From Halictus rubicundus (lineage: Eukaryota > Arthropoda > Insecta > Hymenoptera > Halictidae): DNA of 64,000 bases. Below the pieces are notes generated by a model, which saw only the letters and a list, made by a program, of their open reading frames with translations, was not told the DNA's origin and did no database searches. The DNA is taken from the NCBI RefSeq assembly GCF_050948215.1, contig NC_135152.1:6916310-6980309 (forward strand), written 5' to 3'. How positions within the stretch are numbered: the stretch's first letter is position 1; every line of letters begins with the position of its first letter. Below, in pieces: positions 11,787 through 26,700 of this stretch. Made by a program: the position numbers and the translations under genes.

Positions 11787-14700
11787 GTAATTTTTCCTTT
11801 CTTCTTCCTTGGAATTTTCAGGTCATAAATAAGATTATAAATAATTTAACATGTTGCTGAATATTATTTATTCTGTTTTATAATGCTAGTAAGTAGAGTA
11901 AACGAGACAACTAGTTAACTATGACCGACTGTAGTTAACTATTAATGAATTTTAGAAAATTTTCTATTATCCTTTAATAGATCCATTTAATGATGTAAAT
12001 AAATTCACAGGACAATATTTTTTAAAAATTGGCGAATAAAGATCCAATCTTTATTTGATTTTTTACAGGCTAGGTTTCATTACATAAAGTAATCCTTGTA
12101 ATTTCTAGGAAATAGTTTATAATATTGTTCATAGCATACCCGGTCTGTAACGTTATATAATGGCTCGCGTTACTTAATAATCATTGTGCAGCGAACAATC
12201 CCAGCTATTAAACAGCAGCTCGATTCAGCGAAATTCCACAGCGCCAAAATGGCAGCGCAATTGTTTACAAATGTGCTCCAGTGTTCCATATATCGTTTTA
12301 AGGATGCCGAAGCTGATTTCAATAAATATATCCGACATCGATGTACAACAATAGGTGGATTAAAAATTATAATCTGTCTGTGACGTTCTTTCGTGTCGCC
12401 GACAATTTACAGAGGAGTCTATAATTTCTTGTAGCTATACTTATAAATGATTCATTCTTCTCGTAAACAATTTAGCAGGACGGATCGATGCAAACGTTTA
12501 TAGCGTAGTAACAATACATCAAACGCTATCGACAATCGTAGAAAACAATAAAAAGACTGTTGATATTCAGACAAATTCTCATGCTCATATTTAATAAAAA
12601 TCAGAATAATGATGTATAATGTCTAAGTCTACTAGTATGTGTTTTAAACACTGCACAACGTAACGTTACTAAAATCAAAATGGCACCCATGTAGATTCTG
12701 CTTTCAACAACTGTCCGCGACTAATCTTTTGGTCTCAAAATTTTTTCGAATTTTATTTCAAATCGCGATCCATTTATAGATCAAGGGATCGCGAAAGTGT
12801 TAAAAAATGAAGGAGAAAAAGGATAGTGGCAGCAGGCGTCCCGGCGCGATTTTAATGAAATGCAACCGGGTGCTCAGGGGGATGAAAGCGACGAATCCGT
12901 TGGGGATTATTTATAAAGCGTCCTTCGAGAATTCCACGAGGCAGACATTTTCGTGCATTCGAAAGCGCGTGTCGTCGTGTCCTGATGCACCCGATGCGCA
13001 GGATATGCAGTATGCTAATCGTATGCGGGCTTCGACGCCGCGCGGCGAATACAAATGGGGCCCAGCTGCCGCCATCTTTGCGGCGTCCTAGTCTCTTCTT
13101 CTTCTTCTTCTTCTTCTTCTTCTTCTTCTCCTTTTCTTCTCCGTGCCGTCGTTCGAATCTAAATATTTTCTCTACGAGCTGCTACAGACGTCCCGTTCGT
13201 AACATCTTACTACGAATACTCGCGTCGCTCGCTATAAAAATACCTACACCAGCGCATGTACACAAAACGATTTGTAAATCCACGATTTTACTCAAACGGA
13301 CTTTTCTGGAACATTTTCTAGTCGATCTCCACTATTCAAATTTTAACGTTATTTAAATCTCAATCAAATTTAATTTGCTCGAACAGTATGCAACAGAAAT
13401 TAATTTATAAAATTTCTACCAAATGTATTAACATTTAAAGCTTCAGTAGAAATGATGGAACAGCACATGAAGCTTTATTCAACATGTTAGCCTCATTTCT
13501 CATGCACGAGTGAAAATTTATTCGATAAAAGCAATATTTCTTCTTTTCAAAAATTGATTTATGACCGTGTCAACTACAATACAAGTGATTATTATAGCAG
13601 ATTATAGATCTTTACGCATTTATGGCTCACAAACATTTTTCTTATTTAATTTCTGCCATAAGAAATCTTTTAGACAACGGCAAAAATGTTTTTCTATTTT
13701 AATTCTCACACAAACGTGCAGACAGATCGTTAGTGTAATAGTGTACATGCAATATGGACACAAATCATGTGCAGGGTGGTTGGAAAATTCGCCTTAATAC
13801 ATTTTACAAAAGATGGCTAGAGCTGCATAGAAAATAATGGACTTCGGGGACTCTCGCTTTCGCGAGGTCACCGTAAAGGATGCAAATCGATAAACAAAAA
13901 GCATGATAAATCGTTTCCAAGTACGAAGAACCGCGGCCTGTTGTCGCGATGGCACGTCCCACGAACGAAATCCAAAACAAACGGAGTCCCATCGGTTCCG
14001 AATTGACATTCGACGCTCGTCCAGCTTAATTATGGGCATCGTTTGATTTCTGAGTCTGTACGTGAAAACAATGACGCGAACGACCGAGCGGTGGGGCGTC
14101 TCGAATTCGACGATGGGCATTCCCGGTGTTCAGTTTGTATCGAATCGATCAGTCGTCGACGATCGATCGAACGCGACGTTTCCAACATTGTTCGCCGGTC
14201 GTCCCCCTCCCCTCTTTCTCGAGAAACGAAAATCAAAATGAGTGAAAATGTGGATCGCTGGTAAACGGGGGCAGGATCTCTCGAGGTGTGGAAACTCGCG
14301 AATAAGTCCCGACGTGTAAAAGATGGTCGAAAAGTTTGTCCCCCAGAAAAATATGGCGAACACGTGCGAAACGCCTCGTTCCCGGCGACGGAACCGGCCG
14401 AACTTTTTGGATTTGTCCAACATCACCAGTGAGTGTCTCGTTTTGTTCCGAATTTATGCCGATTTTTTGCCGGTCTCCTCTTCTATTCGCTTCCCTTTCG
14501 AACGATCGCCACTTGTCCGAGCGATATTTTAGAAAAAATTTCCGGTACGAACGAAGCAAAAAGCTGGACGAGTTCGCATGTTCGCTGATTTAGGCGCGGC
14601 TTTAATCCTGTAATTTACCGTTTCGCTCGTTTAATGAGGTTTTACGCGAGATGCTAGATAACCACGGCGCCGGGCTGGTAGCCACCATGTTTCCAAACTG

Positions 14701-17700
14701 CTTTATTAAAAGTTGCTGCGCCTGGAGCGTTAAAAAAGTTGTACGTTGAATTAGTAAAAATGTACGAAATTAAAGCGATAGTACTTGGAGATTTTAAGGG
14801 AAAATTGCAGTTCTAAATATACACAGAGTTGCATACATTTTATGGCAATGAAAGGGTAGTTATTCTCGAATAATGTCAAACAAATTTTCGCTGGGTACAG
14901 TGTCATTTTAATAGAGAAAATTATCACGTTTCAGCCGTAGAAGAATAAAATAAATTCTCTTTCGCAAAGAGTTAAGAAATTGATAATAATAGATTGTATC
15001 GACACGATTTAAATATGAAGTATCTGTCGGTTCCTCAGCTCCAAAATGGCGGAAGTAATTAAACGTCTCGAACACAAGCATTTATCGAAGCAGTAGAGTT
15101 ACTTTTTCAAGTGAATTGCGGGGACTTGAATGAAAAGAGAATTTCTTTCGCTAAGAAGCGTAAAGTTTGAAATTGTGGTTGAAGTCGTTATGGGCGTTCT
15201 GAGTGTACAAAATTCATTAACCGCCGATCAGTATTCCGTTCACGGGAGACGATTGCTGTCGTTCCATTTCGCAAAAACGATTTTCCACCGCGTTTCCTGT
15301 CGACCGGACTAGAACCGTGTTACGAAGAGCACGGATAACGGCTCGTAGCTCGATTAGCTCGCGACTATTAATTCGGTATAAGGCCGGATGCAGCCGAAAA
15401 CGGAAGCCACGCGCGTCACGTAGCGGCCACAGGAGCCGCCAAGATGGCGTCCACAGAAACCAAACTCGGAACGGAGGATTTCTGTCGCCTGCGACCAGGC
15501 ATTTTCCAATAAAAGGCTCCTTTGCCATTTTTGACCTGCAATTTGCAAACATATAAGAACCTGAATTACAGAATGAATTGAAGAACAAATAAAAAAGTTT
15601 TGCAATTGCAAGTTTTTCAAAATCTTTTTCGCGCGTCATTCGGTAAACCAATTCTTCTAATTGTTCAACAAAAGTCAGGTCGTTTGGTCCGATTTCAAAA
15701 AAGTTAAACTATTTTAATGGGCGTTCGAATAGTTTCGTCGGCCAGTGTACATCTACGATTTTTATAATTTCTGAACTCGGTTTGTTTTGACGACTAGCTA
15801 GAAACAAAAAACACAGCTGCTGAACTGCTTTGTCGTTCTTCTTTTTTTTTCGGCCAGACAATTATTCTTTCGTCTCGGCAGTATTTCATAGATGAAAGAA
15901 CCATTCTCATTGGACAGAGAGAACGTTTTCGTCGGCACGTTCCTCGGATGGAAACCACGTGTTACGAACGCGGAAACGGACCCTTCGCGTCGGCTACAAG
16001 CCTTCTTCTATTCTTAACGACGCGTTTATTTGTCCGCTGTTTTCACGGAAAACCGTGGACGAACAGAATCGGGGGAGAAAATGAAAGTTTACCCCGTTCC
16101 CGGTTATTTTCGGACCCGCGTACCCTGAAAGGACCGTGAACCTTTCTGCTGCGCCCATAATTCCGCCCACGATTTCGATCTTGGTGCTTCATGGTGAACA
16201 CATCTGTTTCGAATTTGTTCGGACGGCTATCGACTTGGTTACGAAAATATAGATAATACAAATTGCATTCACAGGAAGCGCCACCCCTAACGCTCTGTTG
16301 CTATACCGTGTTTCTGTCGCTGCAGTTAACGTGCGGGAAAGATTTATAAATACCAGAAGACAGTAGCCGGAATTCGAAGATAACAATGATCGGTCTCTTT
16401 CATAAATATTAAACATGCATTCGTGAAGCGACTATACGATCGTCTAAAATTCAATCTAGAGGGTTGATTGTATTTAATCTGCGTTAACTCCATTTGAATT
16501 CGCTAACTTTATTTGTGAAACCTACGAAAAGATTACCGACGGGATTTTCCAAAGATTGTGGAGCGTAAACAAAAATTTCGGAACCCACAGAAAAATTGTT
16601 TGATTCGTGACGAGAAAATCGAAATTCCAGAATTAAATTGGAAAGCGAAGAAAATAATTGTTTAAGCACCGACAGGTGTTTACGTTTTAACGGATAGAAC
16701 GCCGTTATCGAGCGGGTATATATCGTTCGAGGAAACAACTTCGGATAACCGAAGTTTTCGGAACGGTCTTGAATGGCAGTCGATAATGGGGAGAGTTCAT
16801 TAAAGCGAAAAAAGAAAGAGCGCGACTCTTTCCGGTTATTTTCGGCCGGAGGGATCGTGAACCCCGGTGTATGTATTCAGTCTCGGCGGCGGTTATAGAT
16901 ATCGATATCGCCGGCACAAAAGCTTCGTTGTTCGGGAATGCACACGGTTATGGAAAACGAGCGACCCCATTAATTACGCCATTGTACTCCCGATAGACTT
17001 GCGAGCGGTCGCGATGCACCGAGACGATCGGACAAACGGAGCGCACCAATTTCTTTTTTTTCTCGCGCCTCTCGAGACACTTCGAGATTGCCAAAAAAAT
17101 GGCGAATTCTTTGATTCGTGGGTCCTTTAAAAACTTCTGTACTCTGATTGCTCGAAGTCGTTGGTTTGTGTCTTACGTCATAAAATACTTCGAATATCTG
17201 CTAATTTCATATTATTTTGTAAAAGTAACGGGTACGCATTTATTCGGATTTTTAGCGATTTTTATCGTGATATGTGTCTAAAGAACTATTGAAAATCATA
17301 TTTTATATTATTTTGTAAAATTAACGAGGACGTATGCATTTGGATTTTTTGCGATTTTTATCGTGATATGTGTCTAAAGAACTATTGAAAATCATATTTT
17401 ATATTATTTTGTAAATGTAACGGGGATACATTTATTCGGATTTTTTTTCATGATATGTGTCTAATGAATTATTGAATGAATCCTTTATGAGCGTGTCTTT
17501 ACAAACTGAATAATCGTAAATTAATGTAGCCGGTCATTCTGAGCCCGAAGTCCTTCTTTGAATTTACAAGCAGCACGAAAATCATGTGCCTTTATTACGT
17601 TCCAGTGCATTACTGTAGTAATACATTTAATTGAATTCGTGAAGTTAGTAGCAAGTGGTTTAAAATTTGTTCAAACATTTAGTCGTTCGAATCAAGTTAA

Positions 17701-20700
17701 ATGTCGAGACTAGGTCGACACAGGGACCGCACAAGTATATTTAATCCGGCTTTGGTCGTTTAAATGAGAATCCATTTCGCGTATTCTGTTTCTGTCGGAT
17801 CTCGCTTTTGAAACTCAAAAGCTGCGTAGAAGCCCTCAGAAATTGCAGGAATTTGTGGAAAATTCTCTGGAAACGATATCCGTAGGAAAGAAGAAAGAAT
17901 TTCATTAAGAATACGCTGTTTAAAGAAACGGTTATCTTCTTGGAAGATCGTCGGGGAAATGCTCAGAGGAGATTCTAATTTCGTTGAGTATAGTCGGTAG
18001 GATGAAGTATGTCGCGGAAGAAATGCCTGCGTGTAATTCGTACGTTCTAGAGATGCCACACATTCTCGAATAACGAGGAACAAACGCATTAAAAGACCAT
18101 TATTTTATTAGTCTCGCCGGGGAGGGGTAGGCTCGCGTGTCTCGTGTCCCATTAAATGAAATTGAACGCTGCTCCCTTTATGGGGAAAACTAAAGCAAGG
18201 TGTGTCTTGCCGGTAATACGGTAATAGCTCGCGGAAATTAAGCGTGGGGCATTAATTAAAACCTCGTGGACCGCCGCCGTCGACGTCGACTAAACAGAAA
18301 GGGCATCGATCTGTTCACGGTCGATGCAGCTCACCGCTGTTGCACACGATTTTCTGGGGGCGAGGCTGCAACAGGATCCCAATTATCTCAAAATTAAAAC
18401 TTTCATCTGTGCTCTCTTAAAACAGAAATACTGAGAAAGCAGGACGTTTCGAAAATTAACAAAATCATTTATTTTTACAGGATCCCGTTCAGCGACGGGG
18501 CTGTCGAAGATCGACTCGCACCCTGAAGACGACGTGTTCTTCGTGTCCAGCAAGGACAGCGAAATCTCGAGCTTGTGGGTAAATTACCTGACAGCCTGTT
18601 TCGAGCAGATCAGCAGACAGCAGGGCCGGCCGCCATTCAAGTAATTACACCCTCGCATTTCTACTTCACTATAAACCTCCACTTAAATTTCCTGAGATCA
18701 TCATCCTACAATTTCCTATTTCGTCGTTATCTTCAGAAAAATTAATTTGTGGAAATCTTCAGAAAAATTCAGTTGTAGAGATCTTCAGAAAATCTAATTT
18801 GTGAAAATCTTCAGAGAAATTCATTTGTGGAAATATTCAGAAAAATTAGCTTGTAGAAATATTCAGAGATATTAATTTGTAGAAATCTTCAGAAAAATTA
18901 ATCTGTAGAAATCTTCAGAGAAATTAATTTGTGGAAATCTTCAGACAAATTAATATGTAGAAATCTTCAGAGAAATTCATTTGTGGAAATATTCAGAGAA
19001 ACTAATTTGTGGAAATCTTCAGAGAAATTAATTTGTGGAAATCTTCAGAGAAATTAATATGTAGAAATCTTCAGAAAAATTAGTTTGTAGAAATCTTCAG
19101 AGAAATTAATATGTAGAAATGTTCAGAGAAATTAATTTGTGGAAATCTTCAGAAAAATTCAGTTGTAGAGATCTTCAGAAAAACTAATTTGTGGAAATCT
19201 TCAGAGAAATTCATTTGTGGAAATATTCAGAGAAATTAGCTTGTAGAAATATTCAGAGAAATTAATTTGTAGAAATGTTCAGAAAAATTAATTTGTGGAA
19301 ATATTCAGAAGAATTAATTTGTGGAAATCTTCAGAACAATTAATTTGTAGAAATCTTCAGAAAAATTAATTTGTGGAAATCTTCAGAAAAATTAATTTGT
19401 AGAAATGTTTAGAGAAATTAATTTGTGGAAATGTTCAGAAAAATTAATTTGTGGAAATCTTCAGAACAATTAATTTGTAGAAATATTCAGAAAAATTAAT
19501 TTGTGGAAATCTTCAGAACAATTAATTTGTAGAAATGTTTAGATAAATTAATTTGTGGAAATGTTCAGAAAAATTAGTTTGTAGAAATCTTCAGAAAACT
19601 TAATCTGTAGAAATCTTCAGAAAACTTAATCTGTAGAAATCTTCAGAGAAATTAATTTGTGGAAATCTTCAGAGAAATTAATATGTAGAAATCTTCAGAG
19701 AAATTCATTTGTGGAAATCTTCAGAGAAATTAATTTTGTGGAAATCTTCAGAAAAATTAATTTTTGAAAACTGAGACTGCCCCATTCGAAAGCTCTTGGT
19801 CGCAGCAAGTTACAGACGATGCTTACGGATAAAAATGATTTCAGAGTACGTCACATCACCGTCGAAGAAACGATTCCCCCGGGCACCGAGGAAAGGATCA
19901 GAACAGCTCGTCTGCAGATTGTCGTGGTGTGTCCAGTTCTGTTGGAACGAGTACAAAGTCGACCAGAACATGCGACGAGTCTAGCCAGGCACCTAGTCAG
20001 CGACAAGGTCCTGGCAATGATGTTGGGTGTGCACGATAGCCATATCAGCGACGCCCATAGGTCGATCCTGGTCTCGTACAATCAATGGAGGAAGTTCTTC
20101 GTGAAGGACCAGGACGAGACCTTTGTCGGCGAGCTGTTAGGTGCTGCGGTTGGCATACTCGGCACTACGCCCCCGCCTGCCCTCAGGAGCGACAAAACTG
20201 CTTTCTCGGTTCATCCGAAGAAAGTCAAACTGGTAAGTACACAATACTTTGTAAAGTAAAATTGCGATAACAAGAATGTGTTCACTCGGAAAAAATTATG
20301 AAATTTTGGAAATATGTAGTGCGTACGAAAATAAGTATACAATTTTTTGCTGCCTTAATTCACTCTTAGGGGGGTGAAATCGACCCTCGAAAATTCATCT
20401 ACTTTTCGATTTTGCATTGAAGCTTGCATATCTCAAATTTCATAATTTTTTGATTTTCGGGATTCGGGAGCATTAGTCTTCGAGGAAATTTATTTGAAAT
20501 ATAGAAAAAAATTGATACAGAGATATAAAATTGTCAAATAAATTCCTCTATCTAATCGTTAATTAAAAAATGTGTTATTTATAATTTTAAGACGTGCCTA
20601 AACGTAGCTGAAGAAAATTTCCTCTGGAATAGTATAAATTAGAAGGAAAAAGATGAAATGTTGGGCATCCTGGTGCAGTATAACTGAGCTAAGCCTATTT

Positions 20701-23700
20701 TCAGGGTCACAACAGGATAATAGCTCTGTTGAACGACCCTGTGCGCCCAGAGGACAACGTGTCCGTGATCGTGGATCGCTGCGGGGAAGCGATCGATATC
20801 GCCCACGTGAAAAGGAGGAACCCGTACGCCCTGCAGTTCTCAATTCCCGAAAGATGTCTGGAGGTGTCGATGCTGGTCGGCGTCAGGATATCGAAGAACG
20901 GTTGCCCTCTGGGCGTGAGGCAGGTGAAGTGCGAGAGCAGGCTCAGGGAACTCGATCAGATCCTCAGGGCCCACGACAATCCCCTCGAGTTCATGTGCCA
21001 GGTAAAGATCGCCTCGATAAGCAACCGGCTGCGCGTAAGAGGGATCATCCCTCGATTGGATCTGTCCGGATTATCGGCACGATTAATTATGCTTGCAGAC
21101 GTTCGGCTTCAATCCCGGCGATCGCGAGCAGCTGGACAACTGGATGGTCCACGCGTTTCAACGAAACGTGCCGCCGCACTTTAGTCTCCTATCCACCCCC
21201 AGCGGGGTGGTTTCCACGCAGAAAGTTCACTCGAGTGAGTCTACGTTGCTCTATTCTTTTTTATTGTAATTTACACGTTAGTAGACACGGGCTAAAATAG
21301 AAATCTCAGTGCTACAAATCTTTGAAAATTCCAAACTTAGAGATGTGGAAACCCCTAGCGAAAAGATCACTGTATGGCAGTGATGGCCACGGTAGGGGCC
21401 CCTCAAACGCCTGCTTCTCCCACCAATCTGCTTCTCCCACCACTGGAAGGGGTCAGTGGCCACTATGGTGGGGACGGTATTGATAAATCTTCAAAATCCC
21501 AAACTCAATGATTTTAAACCCCTGGAGAAGGAAAATCACCGTACAGTCACCAAGAAGTCTCCAGAGACTCAAAGATTCAAAACCTCCAGCAAGAAACCTC
21601 CACCCTCTACATTCTATTCCCCAATAGAATACAATATCTGTAGTAATAGTTTTATTCCTCTAATTAATTTGTATTTGCTGTCTCTTTTATGCCGGTTGCA
21701 CCCACAGGAAGATTAGTTGGTAAGAACATTTGTGTGCTTTCGAAGTCCTTGTAGACATCAGAAGTGTATAAGCCTCGACCATTACATATGGCATGCGAAT
21801 AAATGGAAATACGTTTTGCTGATGCAGGTCCCGAAGACAATCCAACGCTGCTACACTTCGCCGCTCGGTTCGGCCTCGAGAGGCTGGCCTGGCAGCTTCT
21901 GGAGTGTCCAGGCGGCGACATAGCATGCGACCTGAGGAACGTGTCGGAGCTAACTCCGGCAGACCTCGCAGAGCAAGCGGGGCACGCGAGACTGGCGCAC
22001 CAGCTTCGTGGCTACATGGTACAAAAACATCGCCTTTAAACCGACGTCACTGATTAGTCCCATGGAACCGGTACTTCCGCGATATTTCTCTTCTTCTAAT
22101 CGCCACTGTCGCTTCGATTTGCGCTTTCCTCACTACTACACTACCGACGATCGGTCAGAAAACCGTGTAACGCGCTCGCTCGAGGTAGCTTCGCACGTCG
22201 CACACTCGGAGAAAGAAGCACCAGCTCACCTCGACGGACCTTTAACCCCTTGCCCTACAATATCGAGTCATACTCGTCTTGAAGATTCTGAACAGAGTGA
22301 AATCAAATTCTATGTTGGCTCTGTTAATGTACAGCTATTGAAGACCATAAGGCGTAAAATAGATTTTTCTCCTTTTTTTTTTTTAGGAAATTACGAATTA
22401 CAATCACTGAAACCGTAAAATTAGTCGTAGTGCAAAGGGTTAATTGACAGCTGATTGAATTCTCCCTCTCACTTTCTCTTATTCTCGACTAACTTCTGAA
22501 ATGTGTTCTGAACGGTGTATCTTCGAACAGCGTCGTCGTCGTCGTTCATCGAACTAACTGGTGTTTCGCTTTTGTGTTGCATGTTTCGGGCTCGGCCTTG
22601 AATCGCAGCAAATGAACGAGTTCACCAACATGTACAGCTACCTGAAAGTGATCAGCGAGACGACTAATGATCAAGCGGCGAGTGAGTATCCTCCGATTAT
22701 ACTAACACTAAGTACTAACCCTCGGACCACGGACCCTTTTCGCACTTTTACAACTGGCGATGCTTAAGACCATTCTCAGCTTCATTATCAATTTTTTTTT
22801 TTAAACACATTTTTCAAAGATACCTCTTGTAGAGACCTTAGGCAATACAAATTGAATAACGATCAATATGAACATGAGCGAGGAAGCTCCGATAGTGCAT
22901 TTCATGGTCGAAGAAGTGGCAGAATTGTGTCGAGCATGTCGCAGGGGTGTTATTTTCAAAGTACTTGGTTTGACGAATGGTTGAATTCTAGGTGCGGACC
23001 CATCAACGACTAACACAACCAACGAGACCAGCAACGATAAGGAAGATTACTGTCGTCCACGACCACTGAGCGAGGCTTATTCAGTGCCACCGGCCGCAAG
23101 ACCAATAACGTCGCTAATCTTGCCTGGCCAATTACCGGTAACCCCTAGCCCAACCACCACTAACCCCATTGAGGCAAATTACTCGATCGTACCGGCACCG
23201 ACACCGGTCCTCGTCAGTCCCTCGACACCAACGGCGCCGGCGACCACACCAAACGGCCTTGAGCTGCCTCTTCAAGGCTACATGAAGATGCATCCTGCCG
23301 GTGAGTCGCGGACAATTTTCTTCTACCCTCAAACAGAAAGTTGTTACATTTTTTCTCACGGGGAACATCCCTTCGGCGTAGCACGCCGATTCCTATGAAA
23401 ATATAGGACACAGTTTGCTAAAAAATATTCGACACGTACTATTTGTCATCTGCGATGATTCATCTCTAGGGGGTGAAAATAACCGTTCAAGTTAGGGGTA
23501 GGAAGAAAGCTGGGAATTTTTTTGAATATCCTGGAAACTAGGGGGTGTAGGACAATAAGATTTTAAATAGTACATTCTCGAGCAGCAATTGCAAAAGCAG
23601 AGGACAATTTCATAAGTCATTTGTTTGAACAATATTTTAAAAAATTCTTCACTCATTTTTGTGTAACCTCGTGTATGTGTGTGTGTGATCTATGGATAAG

Positions 23701-26700
23701 CATAATTGCTATTAATGTCTTTTCTTAAAAAATTTGGTTTTAATTGAAAGTTTGATTTTTCAAGGACCCAAAACGCCCACATCGAACGTGGCGAGCCAAC
23801 AGCCGTCCAGGACGGCGACGCCCACGCAGAATCGTCAGGATCACGCGAGCCCTCGCGAGGAAAACAGCCAGAGTTCTTGTTTCTACGGTAGAACCGCTTC
23901 CAGCTCGAGCGCAAAGTCCAGAGAGCCTTCCGGCCCTCAGGACGAGCTTCTGGAGATCATAAACGACTTCAAGAATAACGTGTTCACGATTAACGAGGTT
24001 GAGAGGCTCGTGGAGAACTGGAGGAACCGGAACGACGTTCAGCAGAGCTTCAAGGACAAGCAGAGGCAGCTGACGGCGATGAGGGAGGAGTATGACAGGA
24101 TACAGAAGAGGCTGAAGGAGGAGATGAAGGCGCCCACCCCCTTCGACAGGATTAGGAAGTTCTTCTCCAAGGGGAAGAAAGGTGAGCTGTCTGCAAAATG
24201 ACAATACAAGTTGTTGGAAAACAGCCACTGGATTCACGGGTTGCTTAAGCAATAAATTAAAGGATTCGTGTCCTTAATAGCGTATTGCAGAGTACATTTA
24301 AAATTGCAATTACTCTTTATTTGTGATAATTAAATTTTTTGTAACTTCTTAGATACAAGCATGGCAATGTAATAAGTCGCCATTGGAATGCTAAGGGTTA
24401 ATTGAGAGATAAAATAATGATTAATAGACGCCTTTAAAGTCATTTTACTGGTTCATTTGTTATTTGAGATTGTTTTATTAATTCGTGTGTTTTGTTTGAA
24501 CAGATTCAAAGGACTCTGCGAACGGAAGCGACGATTCGTCCACAGCCAGCAAAACGGAGAACATCAATGGCGGACTGGCGGATCGCAGACCAGTTAGCAG
24601 CCTGAGTCTCCGTAGTGTGTCAAGTACGTGGACCATTGAATTTATTATAAAATATTTTTATGTCTAAAAGATGTTCGATACTGTCAAACGAAGAACATCT
24701 TCAGATAATAGTTGTCTAAAATCTGTACTTCTGTTTCCTCAGGCTCGTCTTCGTCTGGCAGAATGAGCACTGCCAGCGGATGCAGCGGAACCAGTCTAGG
24801 TGACAGTGGAACTCATTCCGACACCGAAGATAGAAGAGTATGTATCAGAAATTTATTTTTCTTTTAACTGGAAGAATATAATTTACCAGTCTGAAGCAAT
24901 ACTGCGATATGAGAACAGAACGAAGAATGATAATTTCCTCTTCTAATTTGAACAGAAATTTATAGTCAATTTTGTTACAGTTGCAGAATGCGAGAGAAGA
25001 CAAACCGGGGGTTATGTCTTACGAGATACCACCAGCCCCGAAACCATTCGCTGGCAGATACTCACCTGCACTCAGGTATTCCCCGTCTCCTCGGTCCTCT
25101 ACCGGAAATGACCTCGACCTCAGACCTCAGCTACCGCCGAAGACGGACGACGCCGAATATTACATCGCTTTTCCTCCTTCGGGGTTGCCCATTCATTGTA
25201 AGAACTTTTTCTTATTTTTAATACTTCTTTTTACTACGTATTGTCGTCGTTATCGACGTGTACTCTATACACCAAGGCAAGAATTAATTTTCAACAACAT
25301 TGACCGTCACCTAGGATGACAGAAATTAGATAAAATCGTAGCACTTTATTTTATAAAAAGGAGACTGACAAATGAAGATTTATAGTTTTAATTGCTAAAC
25401 TGCGGACCTTTATGCAAAATTAAAATTTTCTTCGTCGACTTCAAGACACAAGTTTAACAACATGAACATTCTTAAATTGTCCTAATGGTTTTACTGTTTT
25501 AAATTACATCCGCAGTCTATCTTTCGATTGAGAACGTTAGAAAATTTGATGGACTCAGCAAAAATTAATTATTGAACAAATAATTTTATCACTCAAACAT
25601 GAATAACATAATGAATAACATCCCTAAAAATTTTCCCACAGCGTTCAAGCCGGACCACACCCTGAAGGAACCAAAGACTCCCAGCTCCCCATGCGATCAT
25701 CCCAAATACTTAGATATGCTCCAAGGTTCATCTCCAGGGATTGCAGACACCCCAGACTCTGATGCTGCAAGGCAACCTGGGAACAGCTACGCTAACGTCG
25801 AACCTGCCGTTGTGAATCCAGCTCCGGCACCACCTCCAGGCATGTGCATTCCCACAAATTACATGAACATAACACCTGGACGCGTGACACCGCTCCAGGA
25901 AGTCGTTCAGAGTCAGCAGAGGAATTCGGGTGACCTAAGCCAGGTTGCTGAGACCCCGAAGAACCCGGCCAAGGTCGAAACACCGTCAGAGGACGTCAAG
26001 ACGCCTGATGAGGGTCAAGGTCCAGCGGCAGACACTGTTGCGAATAAGAATAACGAGGAGTACGTGGAAACGGACCTGGTGAACGGTTCCTGTGACGTGG
26101 ACGTCCCTGATGGCGGCAGAATGCCGGATTATATGAACGTGGACCTGTCCCAGGAGATCAAGGTCGTCAAGAAGGCGCCTGCGCCACCTGTACCCCCAAG
26201 AGGTGAGATTTTTGGATTGGTTTTTGTTTAAATCTTGAAGTGTAAGACTTAATGGAAGCTTTAATACATTATTACATTAATTATTTTTTCTAAGAATTTT
26301 TACAACAGTGTGAGAAGTATGGATTAGCACACTTTGGTGTGCCTTTACACTATTTTTCATTCGATGCAGCCATTTTATGAGGAAAGCAATTTTGATTTTA
26401 TACTGTTAGTTTGAGATAGTGGAAAGTTGGCTGGTGAAAATTTGTATAAACTTCTAATTGTAGCCATTACACATAAAATAATAACTATTTTACCCCCAGG
26501 AGATAGGATTTTTGGATTATTCTTTTTCTAAATTTTTAAGTGTAAGGTTTAATAGAAGATTTAATATATCCTTGCACTCCTTGAACTATTTCTTTTTCCC
26601 AAAAATTTTTACAAAATTGTAAAGTATGAGATTCAGTACACTTCGATGCATCCTTGCACTATTCTTTGTTTACTGCAGCCGTTTTGAAAATACACATTTT

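Noticed and set aside
20653..21300. 215-codon + frame open frame over stumps exons 4-5
   Set aside because: Wrong frame: the DBB domain is read in another frame with matching splice sites.
23740..24252. 170-codon minus-strand open frame
   Set aside because: Antisense shadow of stumps exon 9; the + strand translation has the coiled coil and correct splice phases.
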